The notes under the pieces are model-generated. The model ran no database searches. It had not been told where the DNA came from and was given only the letters and a program-made list of their open reading frames with translations. From positions 1 to 64,000 of the forward strand of contig JAZQMC010000013.1 of assembly GCA_045543095.1 (NCBI GenBank): a stretch of 64,000 bases of DNA, given 5' to 3'. Position 1 is the first letter of the stretch. Every line of letters begins with the position of its first letter. The position numbers were made by a program, and so were the translations under genes. Positions 50,381 to 59,110 of this stretch are shown here, one piece after another. The DNA is from Fimenecus sp045543095 (lineage in GTDB: Bacteria > Bacillota > Clostridia > Oscillospirales > Acutalibacteraceae).

Positions 50381-51625
50381 TTAAACATTCCAACTGTTGA
50401 TATATTTTTCTTGCTCGGGAGTGAGTGCGTCAATATGAGTGCCCCAACTGTTGAGTTTTCTTAATGCAACCTTTTTGTCGATTTCTTCGGGCACATCAAT
50501 AACGGAAGCCTCAAGATTTTTGCCGTTTTTAACAATATATTCCGCACAAAGAGCCTGAATAGAAAAGCTCATATCCATAATCTCTGCGGGGTGGCCGTCG
50601 CCTGCCGCAAGATTTACAAGTCTGCCCTCGGCAATCACACTGATTGTTCTGCCGTCTGCGAGAGTATATCCCATAATATTCTTTCTCTGTGGTGCAATTT
50701 TAACCGCTAATTCCTCAAGTTCGGGAAGATTGATTTCAACATTGAAATGACCTGCGTTACAACAAATAGCACCGTCTTTCATATTTCGGAACGCTTTTTT
50801 AGTGATTACATCTTTACAACCCGTAACAGTTACAAAGAAATCACCGTATTTTGCCGCTTCTTCCATTTCCATAACGCTGAAACCGTCCATACGAGCTTCC
50901 ATAGCTTTAATGGGGTCGATTTCTGTGATGATTACCTGTGCGTTAAGTCCTTTTGCACGCATTGCAACACCCTTACCGCACCAACCGTATCCCGCAACAA
51001 CAACGGTTTTGCCCGCAACAATTAAGTTTGTTGTTCTGTTAATGCCGTCCCAAACGGATTGACCTGTGCCGTAACGGTTATCAAAAAGATATTTACATTT
51101 AGCGTTGTTAACGGCAATCATGGGGAATTTGAGTTCGCCATCTCTTGCCATTGAAACAAGGCGGATAATTCCTGTTGTTGTTTCTTCGCAACCGCCGAGA
51201 ACATTCGGTAAAAGTTCAGGGTATTCGTTGTGAATAAGGTTTACAAGGTCGCCACCGTCATCAATAATTACATCGGGGCCTACCTTGATAACTTCGCGGA
51301 GATGTGCCATATATTCTTCGCCTGTAGCGTTATACCAAGCAAAAACGTTAAGCCCGTTGTGAGCTAAAGCTGCCGCAACATCATCTTGAGTAGAGAGGGG
51401 GTTTGAGCCTGTAACATACATTTCTGCTCCGCCTGCGGCGAGAACTGTACAAAGATAAGCGGTTTTAGCTTCAAGGTGAATTGACAAAGCAACCTTTAAA
51501 TTCTTGAAAGGCTTGGTTTCTCTGAAATCATTTTCAATACTGCGAAGCACGGGCATGTGTGCCTTTACCCAGTTGATTTTTTGCTGACCTGATTCATAAA
51601 GTGAAATATCACGAACAAGACTCAT
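50381..51625 (-). CDS. ahcY: Adenosylhomocysteinase
   Basis: A 414-residue NAD-dependent enzyme splitting S-adenosylhomocysteine into adenosine and homocysteine. Motifs: WVKAHMPVLRSIE, DDGGDLVNLIH, GCEETTTGIIRLVSM, VNNAKCKYLFDNRYGTGQS, and the NAD loop GKTVVVAGYGWCGKGVAMRA. GGAG precedes MSLVRDISLYESG (the longer frame upstream has no ribosome site). It recycles the by-product of SAM-dependent methylation. Confidence 0.96.
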   Translation of the reverse strand: MSLVRDISLYESGQQKINWVKAHMPVLRSIENDFRETKPFKNLKVALSIHLEAKTAYLCTVLAAGGAEMYVTGSNPLSTQDDVAAALAHNGLNVFAWYNATGEEYMAHLREVIKVGPDVIIDDGGDLVNLIHNEYPELLPNVLGGCEETTTGIIRLVSMARDGELKFPMIAVNNAKCKYLFDNRYGTGQSVWDGINRTTNLIVAGKTVVVAGYGWCGKGVAMRAKGLNAQVIITEIDPIKAMEARMDGFSVMEMEEAAKYGDFFVTVTGCKDVITKKAFRNMKDGAICCNAGHFNVEINLPELEELAVKIAPQRKNIMGYTLADGRTISVIAEGRLVNLAAGDGHPAEIMDMSFSIQALCAEYIVKNGKNLEASVIDVPEEIDKKVALRKLNSWGTHIDALTPEQEKYINSWNV

Positions 51626-51712
51626 AGTTATTAACTCCGTTGATTTTATTACATTATAATATGATAGCACAAAAGGACATAAAAATCAATACACGGAAAT
51701 GCTTTGAAATAA

Positions 51713-51740
51713 TTGACAATAAGGCAGATTTATGTAATAA
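51713..51740 (+). promoter_or_regulatory. Promoter of the DUF4474 lipoprotein gene
   Basis: A perfect TTGACA, a 16-base spacer and TAATAA, about 35 bases before the start. Confidence 0.7.
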
Positions 51741-51774
51741 TAGTATTGGTATATTTGAATTTTGGAGGGAAAAT

Positions 51775-52761
51775 ATGAAAGCTACATATTTAAGAATTCT
51801 CGCAACAATGCTTACTCTTGTAATGCTTGTTACTTGCTTTACTTCTTGTGCAGGTTTCCTTGGCGGTGAAACTACAACTACCACAACTGCTCCGTCAAAT
51901 GATGAGCCTGCTTGGAATGATAATGCACTTAACAATGACGTTCCGTCAGACACAACAACTACTACAACTACCACTACTACAACTACAACCACTACAACAA
52001 CCACTACTACAACTGCTCCCGCAGATGATGATTTTGGAAATGAAGAGGATATACCACCTGTTACAAACGCTCAGTCGGGTGAAGTTTCTCAGGAAGATTT
52101 GAAAGAACTTCTCAATGCGGCGGGTTATGAGTATGATGCTGAACAGCAGATTTATTACTCAACTCTTGAGCCTTGGCAGCGTCACTTCGGCTTTGCTGAC
52201 ATTTATGATGTGGCTGCAGCTTACACAAATATGAGATATATGACCTTTAAGGCTGACTTTGAATACGACGGTCTTCTTTGGAGACTTCAGTGGTGGAAAG
52301 GTCAGTATGGTGTTCTTGAAGGTGCAGAAATGGGTGTTTATACAAAAGACCCTGCAGATACATCAACATTCTATCAATGTGCAGATAATGACCACCTTAT
52401 AGATATGTATTTTGAATACTATCGCACAACAAAGGACTATAACAATAAAAATATGCTTTTTAACCGTGAAGAAAAGCATTGGTGGCTCACAGGCTTTAAA
52501 TTCGGCTGGACAGTGGGTGCAAACAAGAGCGTGCTTAAGGCTACACTTGTTGCTTACGACGATGAAATGGCAGACGGAATTGAAGCAGGTCTTAAGGCTG
52601 TTACCGACAGTAAGGGTAAATGGAACGGCTTTGTTGAGCAGTCAACAATGCCTGCAGGTACAAAGAACTTCTATAGGAGAGAAGGTAAAAAATTCACTGT
52701 TGTGTGGGTGGATGCAGGTTACCTCAATTATCAGACAGGAGCAATCAGTCCTGACGCATAA
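51775..52761 (+). CDS. DUF4474 lipoprotein with Thr-rich linker
   Basis: A 328-residue lipoprotein: the signal KATYLRILATMLTLVMLVTC continues to the lipobox FTSC. A linker of almost pure threonine (about 25 Thr) is followed by a C-terminal domain of about 200 residues matching DUF4474: HFGFADIYDVAAAYTNMRYM, LLWRLQWWKGQYGVLEGAEMGVYT, KHWWLTGFKFGWTVGANK and TLVAYDDEMADGIEAGL. That domain is common in clostridial secreted proteins and uncharacterised. The start at 51775 has TTGGAGGGAAA just upstream. Surface-anchored, function unknown. Confidence 0.82.
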   Translation: MKATYLRILATMLTLVMLVTCFTSCAGFLGGETTTTTTAPSNDEPAWNDNALNNDVPSDTTTTTTTTTTTTTTTTTTTTTAPADDDFGNEEDIPPVTNAQSGEVSQEDLKELLNAAGYEYDAEQQIYYSTLEPWQRHFGFADIYDVAAAYTNMRYMTFKADFEYDGLLWRLQWWKGQYGVLEGAEMGVYTKDPADTSTFYQCADNDHLIDMYFEYYRTTKDYNNKNMLFNREEKHWWLTGFKFGWTVGANKSVLKATLVAYDDEMADGIEAGLKAVTDSKGKWNGFVEQSTMPAGTKNFYRREGKKFTVVWVDAGYLNYQTGAISPDA

Positions 52762-52776
52762 TTCTATAAAATTTAG

Positions 52777-52809
52777 TCACCACAGAGCAAATCTGTGGTG
52801 ATTTTTTAT
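52777..52809 (+). terminator. Terminator of the DUF4474 lipoprotein gene
   Basis: Hairpin TCACCACAGA/TCTGTGGTGA followed by TTTTTT. Confidence 0.85.
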
Positions 52810-52848
52810 ATAATTTTTAAATATATTTTATAAATTTGCTTATTACAG

Positions 52849-52877
52849 TTGAAAAACACTTAATTTTAGTGTAAAAT
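52849..52877 (+). promoter_or_regulatory. glgP promoter
   Basis: TTGAAA, a 17-base spacer and TAAAAT, about 55 bases before the start. Confidence 0.6.
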
Positions 52878-52932
52878 ATACAAATATAGTTTTATATTTA
52901 ACTAATTTCACAATCTTTTTTGGAGGAATTGT

Positions 52933-55347
52933 ATGAATTATACACTTACGAAGAAACAAGCAAAAGAACTTGTTGAGTCAAAACTTTCTCACTTTATTGG
53001 GGTTAATCCTAATGAGGCAACAAACGAACAGTTTTATAAGGCTATTGCTCTTATTGTCAGAGATATGATGAGTCAGGGCAGAGCAGAATTTTCAAAGGAG
53101 GGCTCAAAAAAAGGAACAAAAAGAGTTTATTATCTCTGTATGGAATTCCTTATGGGCCGTTCACTTAAAAACAACCTTTACAATTTAAATCTCACAAAGG
53201 TTTTTGAAAGCGTATTAAAAGACTACGGCGTAAAGATGGAAAGCATTTATGATTGCGAGCCCGATGCAGGTCTTGGTAACGGTGGCCTCGGTCGTCTTGC
53301 GGCTTGCTATCTTGACGGTCTTGCAACTCAAGGTTATGTTGCAAAGGGTTATTCAATTCTTTACGAATACGGTATCTTTAAGCAGAAACTTGTTGACGGT
53401 TGGCAGACAGAACTTCCTGACTTTTGGCTTCCCGGTGGTGAAGTGTGGCTTGTTCCTCACGAAGAACAGGCTATGGAAATCAAGTTCGAGGGTGAAGTAA
53501 AGGATATCTGGGAAGAACACTATCACCATGTTGAAATTGAAAATCCGACAGTTATTCAGGCTGTTCCTTATGATATGCATGTTGCAGGTAAGGACGGTAA
53601 GGGTGTTTCTGTTCTTCGTCTTTGGTCTGCAAAAGCACCCGGTCTTGATATGGCACTCTTTAACCAGGGTGACTATATGAGAGCTATGGAAAGAAATGCT
53701 ATGGCAGAGGTTATCAGTAAAGTTCTTTATCCTGCAGACAATCATCCCGAGGGAAAATCACTTCGTCTTCGTCAGCAGTATTTCCTTGTTTCTGCATCTG
53801 TTCAGGATATTGTTCAGCACCATCTTCGTGAATTCGGTACAATGGATAATTTTGCAGATAAGGTTGCAATTCACGTAAACGATACTCATCCTACTATGGC
53901 TATTCCCGAGCTTATGAGAATTATGCTTGACGAATGCGGCTATGGTTGGGATGAAGCTTGGAATATTGTTACAAAAACAGTTGCTTATACAAACCATACA
54001 GTTATGAAAGAAGCTCTTGAATGTTGGCCTGAGGACCTTTACAAACGTCTTATGCCACGTCTTTGGCAGATTACAAAGGAAATCGACAATCGTTTCCGTT
54101 CTTATGTATGGGAAAGCACTCATAATGCGGATATGGTCGAGAGAATGGCTGTTATTTCAAACGGTGTTGTAAGAATGGCTAATCTCTGTGTTGCAGGCTC
54201 ACATTGTGTAAACGGTGTTTCTGCTCTTCACAGCGACATTCTTAAAGATACAGTTTTCGCTGATTTCTATGCACTCACTCCGGATAAGTTCACAAATGTT
54301 ACAAACGGTATTGCTCACAGACGTTGGCTTTGTCAGGCTAACCCGAAGCTTACAAAATTCCTTACAGAAACTATCGGTGACGATTTTGTAAAAGATGGCG
54401 ATGCACTTCTCAATTTGAGAAAATATAAGGACGACAAAGCAGTCCTTGATGAGCTTGGTAAGATTAAGAGAGCAAATAAGGAAGAATTTGCTAAATATGT
54501 TCTGAAAGCTAACGGTATTAAGCTTGACCCTGATTCAATTTTTGATGTTCAGGTTAAACGTCTTCACGAGTACAAGCGTCAGCACCTTAATGCACTCAAT
54601 ATTCTTTCACAGTACCTTGCAATTAAAGAAAATCCAAATGGTGAGTTTATCCCTCACACATATATTTTCGGTGCAAAGGCTGCATCAGGTTACTTTGTGG
54701 CGAAGAAGATTATCTCTTTCATCTGTGCACTTGCTGATGTAATCAACAATGACCCTGATGTTAAGGGCAGACTTAAAGTTGTTTATGTTGAAGATTACAA
54801 TGTTACGCTTGCTGAAAAGCTTATGCCTGCTGCCGATATTTCAGAGCAGATTTCACTTGCAGGCACAGAAGCATCAGGCACAGGAAATATGAAACTTATG
54901 CTTAACGGTGCGGTGACTCTCGGCACAATGGACGGTGCTAACGTTGAAATTTACGACGCAGTCGGTGAAGATAATATCTACATCTTCGGTATGAAAACAC
55001 CTGAAGTTCAGCAGTTACAGAAACGCGGATATGTTCCACAGAATTATTTTAATGCAAACGGCGAACTCCAGAAGATTCTCAATTATGCAAATCACAACGG
55101 AATTGGCGGAAAGATGTTCCATGAAGTAACTTCAACAATTATCCACCACGACCCATATATGGTTCTTGCAGATTTTGAGTCTTACAGAAATACTCAGCAG
55201 AGAATTTCAAAAGATTTCCTTGACCGTGATAACTGGAATAAGATGTCACTTATGAATATTTCAGGTGCAGGACGTTTTGCTGCAGACCGTGCTATTAATG
55301 AGTATGCACAGAACATCTGGAATGCAAAATCAGCACTTAAAAAATAA
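52933..55347 (+). CDS. glgP: Glycogen/maltodextrin phosphorylase
   Basis: An 804-residue enzyme that releases glucose 1-phosphate from alpha-1,4-glucans. Motifs: EPDAGLGNGGLGRLAACYLD, NDTHPTMAIPELMRIM, NVTNGIAHRRWL, VQVKRLHEYKRQ and the pyridoxal-phosphate lysine in EASGTGNMKLMLNGA. Full length. It has its own promoter and terminator. With the GH13 enzyme at 20555 and galU at 48535 it covers storage and breakdown of alpha-glucan. Confidence 0.97.
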   Translation: MNYTLTKKQAKELVESKLSHFIGVNPNEATNEQFYKAIALIVRDMMSQGRAEFSKEGSKKGTKRVYYLCMEFLMGRSLKNNLYNLNLTKVFESVLKDYGVKMESIYDCEPDAGLGNGGLGRLAACYLDGLATQGYVAKGYSILYEYGIFKQKLVDGWQTELPDFWLPGGEVWLVPHEEQAMEIKFEGEVKDIWEEHYHHVEIENPTVIQAVPYDMHVAGKDGKGVSVLRLWSAKAPGLDMALFNQGDYMRAMERNAMAEVISKVLYPADNHPEGKSLRLRQQYFLVSASVQDIVQHHLREFGTMDNFADKVAIHVNDTHPTMAIPELMRIMLDECGYGWDEAWNIVTKTVAYTNHTVMKEALECWPEDLYKRLMPRLWQITKEIDNRFRSYVWESTHNADMVERMAVISNGVVRMANLCVAGSHCVNGVSALHSDILKDTVFADFYALTPDKFTNVTNGIAHRRWLCQANPKLTKFLTETIGDDFVKDGDALLNLRKYKDDKAVLDELGKIKRANKEEFAKYVLKANGIKLDPDSIFDVQVKRLHEYKRQHLNALNILSQYLAIKENPNGEFIPHTYIFGAKAASGYFVAKKIISFICALADVINNDPDVKGRLKVVYVEDYNVTLAEKLMPAADISEQISLAGTEASGTGNMKLMLNGAVTLGTMDGANVEIYDAVGEDNIYIFGMKTPEVQQLQKRGYVPQNYFNANGELQKILNYANHNGIGGKMFHEVTSTIIHHDPYMVLADFESYRNTQQRISKDFLDRDNWNKMSLMNISGAGRFAADRAINEYAQNIWNAKSALKK

Positions 55348-55353
55348 TATAAA

Positions 55354-55392
55354 AAGCAAGAGACAGAGCGATTCGCCCTGTCTCTTTTGCTT
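55354..55392. terminator. Bidirectional terminator after glgP
   Basis: AAGCAAGAGACAG/CTGTCTCTTTTGCTT with a T-rich right arm. The left flank is A-rich, so it can also serve the converging TraX-like gene. Confidence 0.8.
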
Positions 55393-55435
55393 GTTAATTT
55401 TGAATTTGTTAAACTAATTCGCGAGCGAGTGGATT

Positions 55436-56158
55436 TTATAATATCATATTCAACACATACAACACCGCAAAGTGTATGGGGTAAAATGCATAGAACCACC
55501 ATTTGAATTTCTTACTACCTAATCTGCCGTTATAAAGGGCAATCAGCGGAATTGCACCGAGCGAAAGCCATACAAACGGAAGTGAGTTTTCCATAAGAAC
55601 ACAATAAACGAATGTGCCCAATGAGAAAAGTGCAAGCCGTTTTGTTTTTTCTTTTGTGATTACAGGGAACAAGCAAAGCAGAATACCCGCAAGACCATAA
55701 TCAAGATGAACTTTAATTCCCACAAGTGAAACAGAATTATCGCAGAAATACATAAATCCTGTAAGTGCAAGCATATAAAACACAAAAAGACTTATGTAAA
55801 ATGCACGGGTGAGGGCCTTTTTGTTCTTTGCCATTTCAATTTCAAGAAAAATACAGCAAAGGGGAATTGAAAGTGCCAAGGTGAAAAGCACATTAAGATA
55901 GATTTGTGTAACGCCGCCGTTTATAAGGTCGCTGATAATATAAACCGCCTGACAGATAAGACCTAACACGAAAACCTGCAAGAAATATCTCACCTTATTT
56001 TTGGTGTGACGGCAACCCTCGGCAATAAAGAATGCAAAAATGGGCATTGCAAGTCTGCCTACATACCGAAGCCAAGTAATTTCGGGGAAAAGCAATACGC
56101 CCGCGTGGTCAAGCAGCATTGATATACAGGCAATGAGTTTTAGTTTGTTAGAGTTCAT
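55436..56158 (-). CDS. TraX-family membrane protein
   Basis: A 240-residue protein with seven to eight membrane helices. The N-terminus KLKLIACISMLLDHAGVLLFP, then RYVGRLAMPIFAFFIAEGC, matches TraX, the family of the F-pilin acetyltransferase and many chromosomal relatives. It ends LYNGRLGSKKFKWWFYAFYPIHFAVLY. No conjugation gene is nearby. In Firmicutes such proteins are presumed acyltransferases for surface molecules. It follows a small zinc-ribbon gene by 7 bases. Confidence 0.85.
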   Translation of the reverse strand: MNSNKLKLIACISMLLDHAGVLLFPEITWLRYVGRLAMPIFAFFIAEGCRHTKNKVRYFLQVFVLGLICQAVYIISDLINGGVTQIYLNVLFTLALSIPLCCIFLEIEMAKNKKALTRAFYISLFVFYMLALTGFMYFCDNSVSLVGIKVHLDYGLAGILLCLFPVITKEKTKRLALFSLGTFVYCVLMENSLPFVWLSLGAIPLIALYNGRLGSKKFKWWFYAFYPIHFAVLYVLNMIL

Positions 56159-56165
56159 AAATGAA

Positions 56166-56468
56166 TTAGTCCTTGTTCATTCTTTTGAGTTTTCTTAAAT
56201 TCTTTTCAATTCTTTTAAGCTCTGATATTTCATATTTTCTTCCACAATTAGAGCATTCGAAAAAATATGTGACAAATTTAACGTCACCAACCAAAAAAGT
56301 ATCTCCACCGGGCATAGAAAAATCATAATTCTTTGCTTCTGCTGAATGGGAATTAACAATTTTTTCACGCTTTTTTCTTTCGAGTAAGTTATTGCAATTC
56401 GTACAGTAATGTTTTTTATATAAGAAATAAAGACTGCAATTTATTTCTTTTTTTGTACCCATAATCAT
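56166..56468 (-). CDS. Small zinc-ribbon protein, unknown
   Basis: A 100-residue protein with two Cys pairs, HYCTNCNNLL and FECSNCGRKYEI, spaced as a zinc ribbon, and a basic C-terminal helix (KRIEKNLRKLKRMNKD). AGGAGGC precedes the ATG. Not recognised as a named family. Cotranscription with the TraX-like gene downstream is likely. Base composition is more AT-rich than that of nearby genes. Confidence 0.7.
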   Translation of the reverse strand: MIMGTKKEINCSLYFLYKKHYCTNCNNLLERKKREKIVNSHSAEAKNYDFSMPGGDTFLVGDVKFVTYFFECSNCGRKYEISELKRIEKNLRKLKRMNKD

Positions 56469-56530
56469 AAATTAAGCCTCCTCAAATAAAGGTCAATTTC
56501 AATATATCATTTCACGAAAAATTTGTCAAC

Positions 56531-56559
56531 AAAAAACGGGACGGTGTGGGCACCGTCCC
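56531..56559 (-). terminator. Terminator of the 285-residue unknown gene, within a dispersed repeat
   Basis: Minus-strand hairpin GGGACGGTG/CACCGTCCC followed by GTTTTTTG. Next to it, TACATTTTGCATTTTTCAC and TTGAATTTTGCATTTTAC (56560-56597) form the A/T-rich half of a dispersed repeat that runs to the stop codon of that gene. Confidence 0.75.
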
Positions 56560-56594
56560 CTACATTTTGCATTTTTCACTTTGAATTTTGCATT

Positions 56595-57452
56595 TTACTG
56601 TTGTGGTGGCATTGAATTTTGCATCATCTGTGACATCATTCCGCCGTTTTTCTTTTTAGGTGGCTTGTAAGCGGGAGGATTCTTCATAAGCTCTTTAGCT
56701 TTTTTGCCCGCACCGCTTGCAAGGTATTTGTTAACTGCAACAACGGTTTGTGCGAAATCATCATCTGTGATTTCTGCAAGGCAACGGTCAAGAAGTTCTT
56801 GTTCGTTATTGAGTTCACCTAAAATTGTAACAACAACAAGGTCTTGAACATCGTTTGTGCCGTTTTCATAAATATCGCTTAAAATCTTGAAGAGCTTTTT
56901 GATGGTCTTCTGGTCATTAAAACGGATTGTTTCTATAATGAGCCTGTTAGCGTGATTTACAAAGAAATCGTCGCCCAAGAATTCAGAGTATGTCTGCACA
57001 TTCTCGTTAAGTGCGTCTTTAAGCTCGGGATAAACCTGTGTAATACGGCTTGCAAGAGTATAAGCGTCATAATTTGCACCGTTTTTTGCCGCGGATTTTG
57101 AAACTGTATGTGGTGCTTTTTTTGTTGCAACCTGACGTGCTTTTTTGCCGTGTGAAGAAACAACGGTATCGTTAATTTCGTTGCAGAGTGATTTGATTGA
57201 ACGCTCGTCACAATCTTCAAGGTCAAGAAGGTTTGATTCGGTTTTAACAAATTCGCCGTCACTAACCTTTTCCATAATATCAAGAAGATTGTCGTGGCTT
57301 AAAAGCTTAACTGTAAGGTCACCCTTTGTAAATTCAACAAAAGCAGTTTCATCTTCGCTTGTAACGGGAGTGGTAAGCTCAAAACCGTTATCTTTAAATT
57401 TTTCTGTACAGCCCTTTAAAATGAGTTCAAGAGCTTCTGTTCTTTCAAGCAT
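56595..57452 (-). CDS. Unknown helical protein
   Basis: A 285-residue soluble protein with no family recognised. The N-terminal part (about 1-95) alternates strands and helices (TAFVEFTKGDLTVKLLSHDN). A Lys/Ala-rich linker (about 98-122) follows. The C-terminal domain is all-helical (DAYTLASRITQVYPELKDALNENVQTYSEFLGDDFFVNHANRLIIETIR...LFKILSDIYENGTNDVQDLVVVTILGEL) and resembles HEAT-like or immunity-type helical proteins. The Pro/Lys/Met-rich tail ends GGMMSQMMQNSMPPQQ, reminiscent of chaperone-like or secreted tails. GAGGT precedes the ATG. It has its own terminator. Confidence 0.7.
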   Translation of the reverse strand: MLERTEALELILKGCTEKFKDNGFELTTPVTSEDETAFVEFTKGDLTVKLLSHDNLLDIMEKVSDGEFVKTESNLLDLEDCDERSIKSLCNEINDTVVSSHGKKARQVATKKAPHTVSKSAAKNGANYDAYTLASRITQVYPELKDALNENVQTYSEFLGDDFFVNHANRLIIETIRFNDQKTIKKLFKILSDIYENGTNDVQDLVVVTILGELNNEQELLDRCLAEITDDDFAQTVVAVNKYLASGAGKKAKELMKNPPAYKPPKKKNGGMMSQMMQNSMPPQQ

Positions 57453-57542
57453 TTTGAATACCTCTAATCAAAAAATTTATATATCTTATAAAGTATAACA
57501 CATTTATTTTTATTTGTCATTAAAAATTTGTGAATATTATAA

Positions 57543-57571
57543 TTGATTAGTTAAATATATTGTGATAAAAT
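57543..57571 (+). promoter_or_regulatory. Promoter of the ddl-DUF1934-argS operon
   Basis: TTGATT, a 17-base spacer and TAAAAT, about 40 bases before ddl. Confidence 0.6.
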
Positions 57572-57612
57572 AAATATATCTATGGCTAACAGTCAGTTAT
57601 GGAGTGAATTTT

Positions 57613-58692
57613 ATGAAAAATGCATTGATAATTTTTGGCGGTGTATCTTCGGAGCACGATGTTTCTTGCGTTTCTGCGACATCAGTTATCAGAAATATAC
57701 CAAAAGATAAATATAATGTGGTTATGCTTGGAATTACCAAGCAGGGTGAAATGTTCGTTTTTGACGGAGATTATAACAAACTTAAAAAAGACGGTTGGCT
57801 TGAGGATAAATCAAAGCTTAAAAAGGCTGTCATTTCAACCGACCGTGCTGACCGTGGAATTATCGTTTTTAATGAAAGCGGGTATGAGAAGATAAGAATT
57901 GATGTCTGCTTCCCTGTAATGCACGGAAAAAATGGTGAGGACGGCACAATGCAAGGCCTTCTCACAATCGCAGGTATTCCTTATGTTGGCTGTAACACAA
58001 TGGCGTCCGCTGTTTGTATGGATAAGGCTATGACAAACGCAATCTGCGATATTAACGGAATTCAGCAGGCAAAATGGAAATACATAACAAAATACGACTT
58101 TGAACGTCGTGGCAGAGAATTCGCAAGAGAGTGCGAAGAATATTTAGGTCTTCCCGTATTCATTAAACCCGCAAATGCAGGGTCTTCAGTTGGTGTTGTT
58201 AAAGCAAAAACACTTGAGGAGATTCAGCGTGGACTTGATTATGCCTTGCAATTTGATTCACGAGTTGTTGTTGAAGAAGCAATTCTCGGTGCAGAGGTTG
58301 AATGTGCGGTTATGGGTAACGACGAGCCGTTTGCAGGTGCAGTTGGTGAAATCGAGCCAAGTAACGAATTTTACGATTTCGAGGCAAAATATGAGTCCGA
58401 CAGCGGTCTTCATATTCCTGCAAGAATCGGCGACGAAAAGATTAAAGAGGTTCAGGAAAAGGCAATTAAAGCATATAAGGCTTGGGGTTGTTCAGGCCTT
58501 GCAAGAGTTGATTTCTTTGTAAGATATTCTGACGGAGCCGTGCTTTTAAACGAGCCAAACACTCTTCCCGGATTTACAAATATCAGTATGTACCCGATGC
58601 TTATGGATAAAGCAGGAATTTCCTATGGTGATTTGATTGATAAGCTTTGCGTTTTCGCTATGGAAAAATGGGAAAAGGAATTTGCACAATGA
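57613..58692 (+). CDS. ddl: D-alanine--D-alanine ligase
   Basis: A 359-residue ATP-grasp enzyme making the D-Ala-D-Ala end of peptidoglycan precursors. Motifs: FGGVSSEHDVSCVSA, FPVMHGKNGEDGTMQGLL, GIPYVGCNTMASAVCMDKAM, FIKPANAGSSVGV, EFYDFEAKYESDSG (omega loop with Tyr, the D-Ala-D-Ala rather than D-Ala-D-Lac type) and ARVDFFVR..VLLNEPNTLPGFT. GGAGTG precedes ATG 57613. The next gene overlaps its stop (ATGA). Confidence 0.95.
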   Translation: MKNALIIFGGVSSEHDVSCVSATSVIRNIPKDKYNVVMLGITKQGEMFVFDGDYNKLKKDGWLEDKSKLKKAVISTDRADRGIIVFNESGYEKIRIDVCFPVMHGKNGEDGTMQGLLTIAGIPYVGCNTMASAVCMDKAMTNAICDINGIQQAKWKYITKYDFERRGREFARECEEYLGLPVFIKPANAGSSVGVVKAKTLEEIQRGLDYALQFDSRVVVEEAILGAEVECAVMGNDEPFAGAVGEIEPSNEFYDFEAKYESDSGLHIPARIGDEKIKEVQEKAIKAYKAWGCSGLARVDFFVRYSDGAVLLNEPNTLPGFTNISMYPMLMDKAGISYGDLIDKLCVFAMEKWEKEFAQ

Positions 58693-59108
58693 GAACAAAC
58701 GCGGTTATAAAAATTGTCAGTAAGCAACGCACAGAAAACGGTGACCACGCAGGTGAAATGTCCGTTTTAGGTCGTATTACTTATGATGGCAACAAGAATA
58801 TAATTGAATATATTGAGAATAATGAAGAAACAGGTCCCGAAGAAACAACAATAACAGTTTTCGAAAATGATACTGTAAGCATTGTTCGTAACGGTCAGTT
58901 CAGTTCTGAAATGATGGTTGAAAAAGGCAAACGCCATCACACATTCTACAAAACACCTTACGGTGAATTGACAATGGGTATTTACGGCAATCAGGTTGAT
59001 TGGTCAAGGAATGAAACAGGAGCGGTTCTCAAAATGAGATATTCGCTCGATTTCAACAACGGCTTTGTATCAGAAAACACAATGATTATTTATATTGAGG
59101 AGAAATAA
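58689..59108 (+). CDS. DUF1934 (YwiB-like) beta-barrel protein
   Basis: A 139-residue small beta-barrel protein of the DUF1934 family: AVIKIVSKQRT, GRITYDGNKNIIEYIE, VSIVRNGQFSSEMMVEKGKRHHTFYKTPYGEL, LDFNNGFVSENTMIIYIEE. The family is lipocalin-like and of unknown function. It overlaps ddl and lies 2 bases before argS. In Bacillus the homologue ywiB also precedes argS, so the link is old. The start is the ATG inside the ddl stop. Confidence 0.85.
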   Translation: MRTNAVIKIVSKQRTENGDHAGEMSVLGRITYDGNKNIIEYIENNEETGPEETTITVFENDTVSIVRNGQFSSEMMVEKGKRHHTFYKTPYGELTMGIYGNQVDWSRNETGAVLKMRYSLDFNNGFVSENTMIIYIEEK

Positions 59109-59110
59109 GG

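Noticed and set aside
51654..52004. Minus-strand frame of nearly pure Val opposite the DUF4474 lipoprotein
   Set aside because: It is the antisense reading of the Thr-codon repeat and has no ribosome site. The same applies to the frame at 46678-46947 opposite the amidase stalk.
55436..56158. Conjugation module because of TraX
   Set aside because: No relaxase, coupling protein or type IV secretion gene is nearby. TraX relatives are common on chromosomes.
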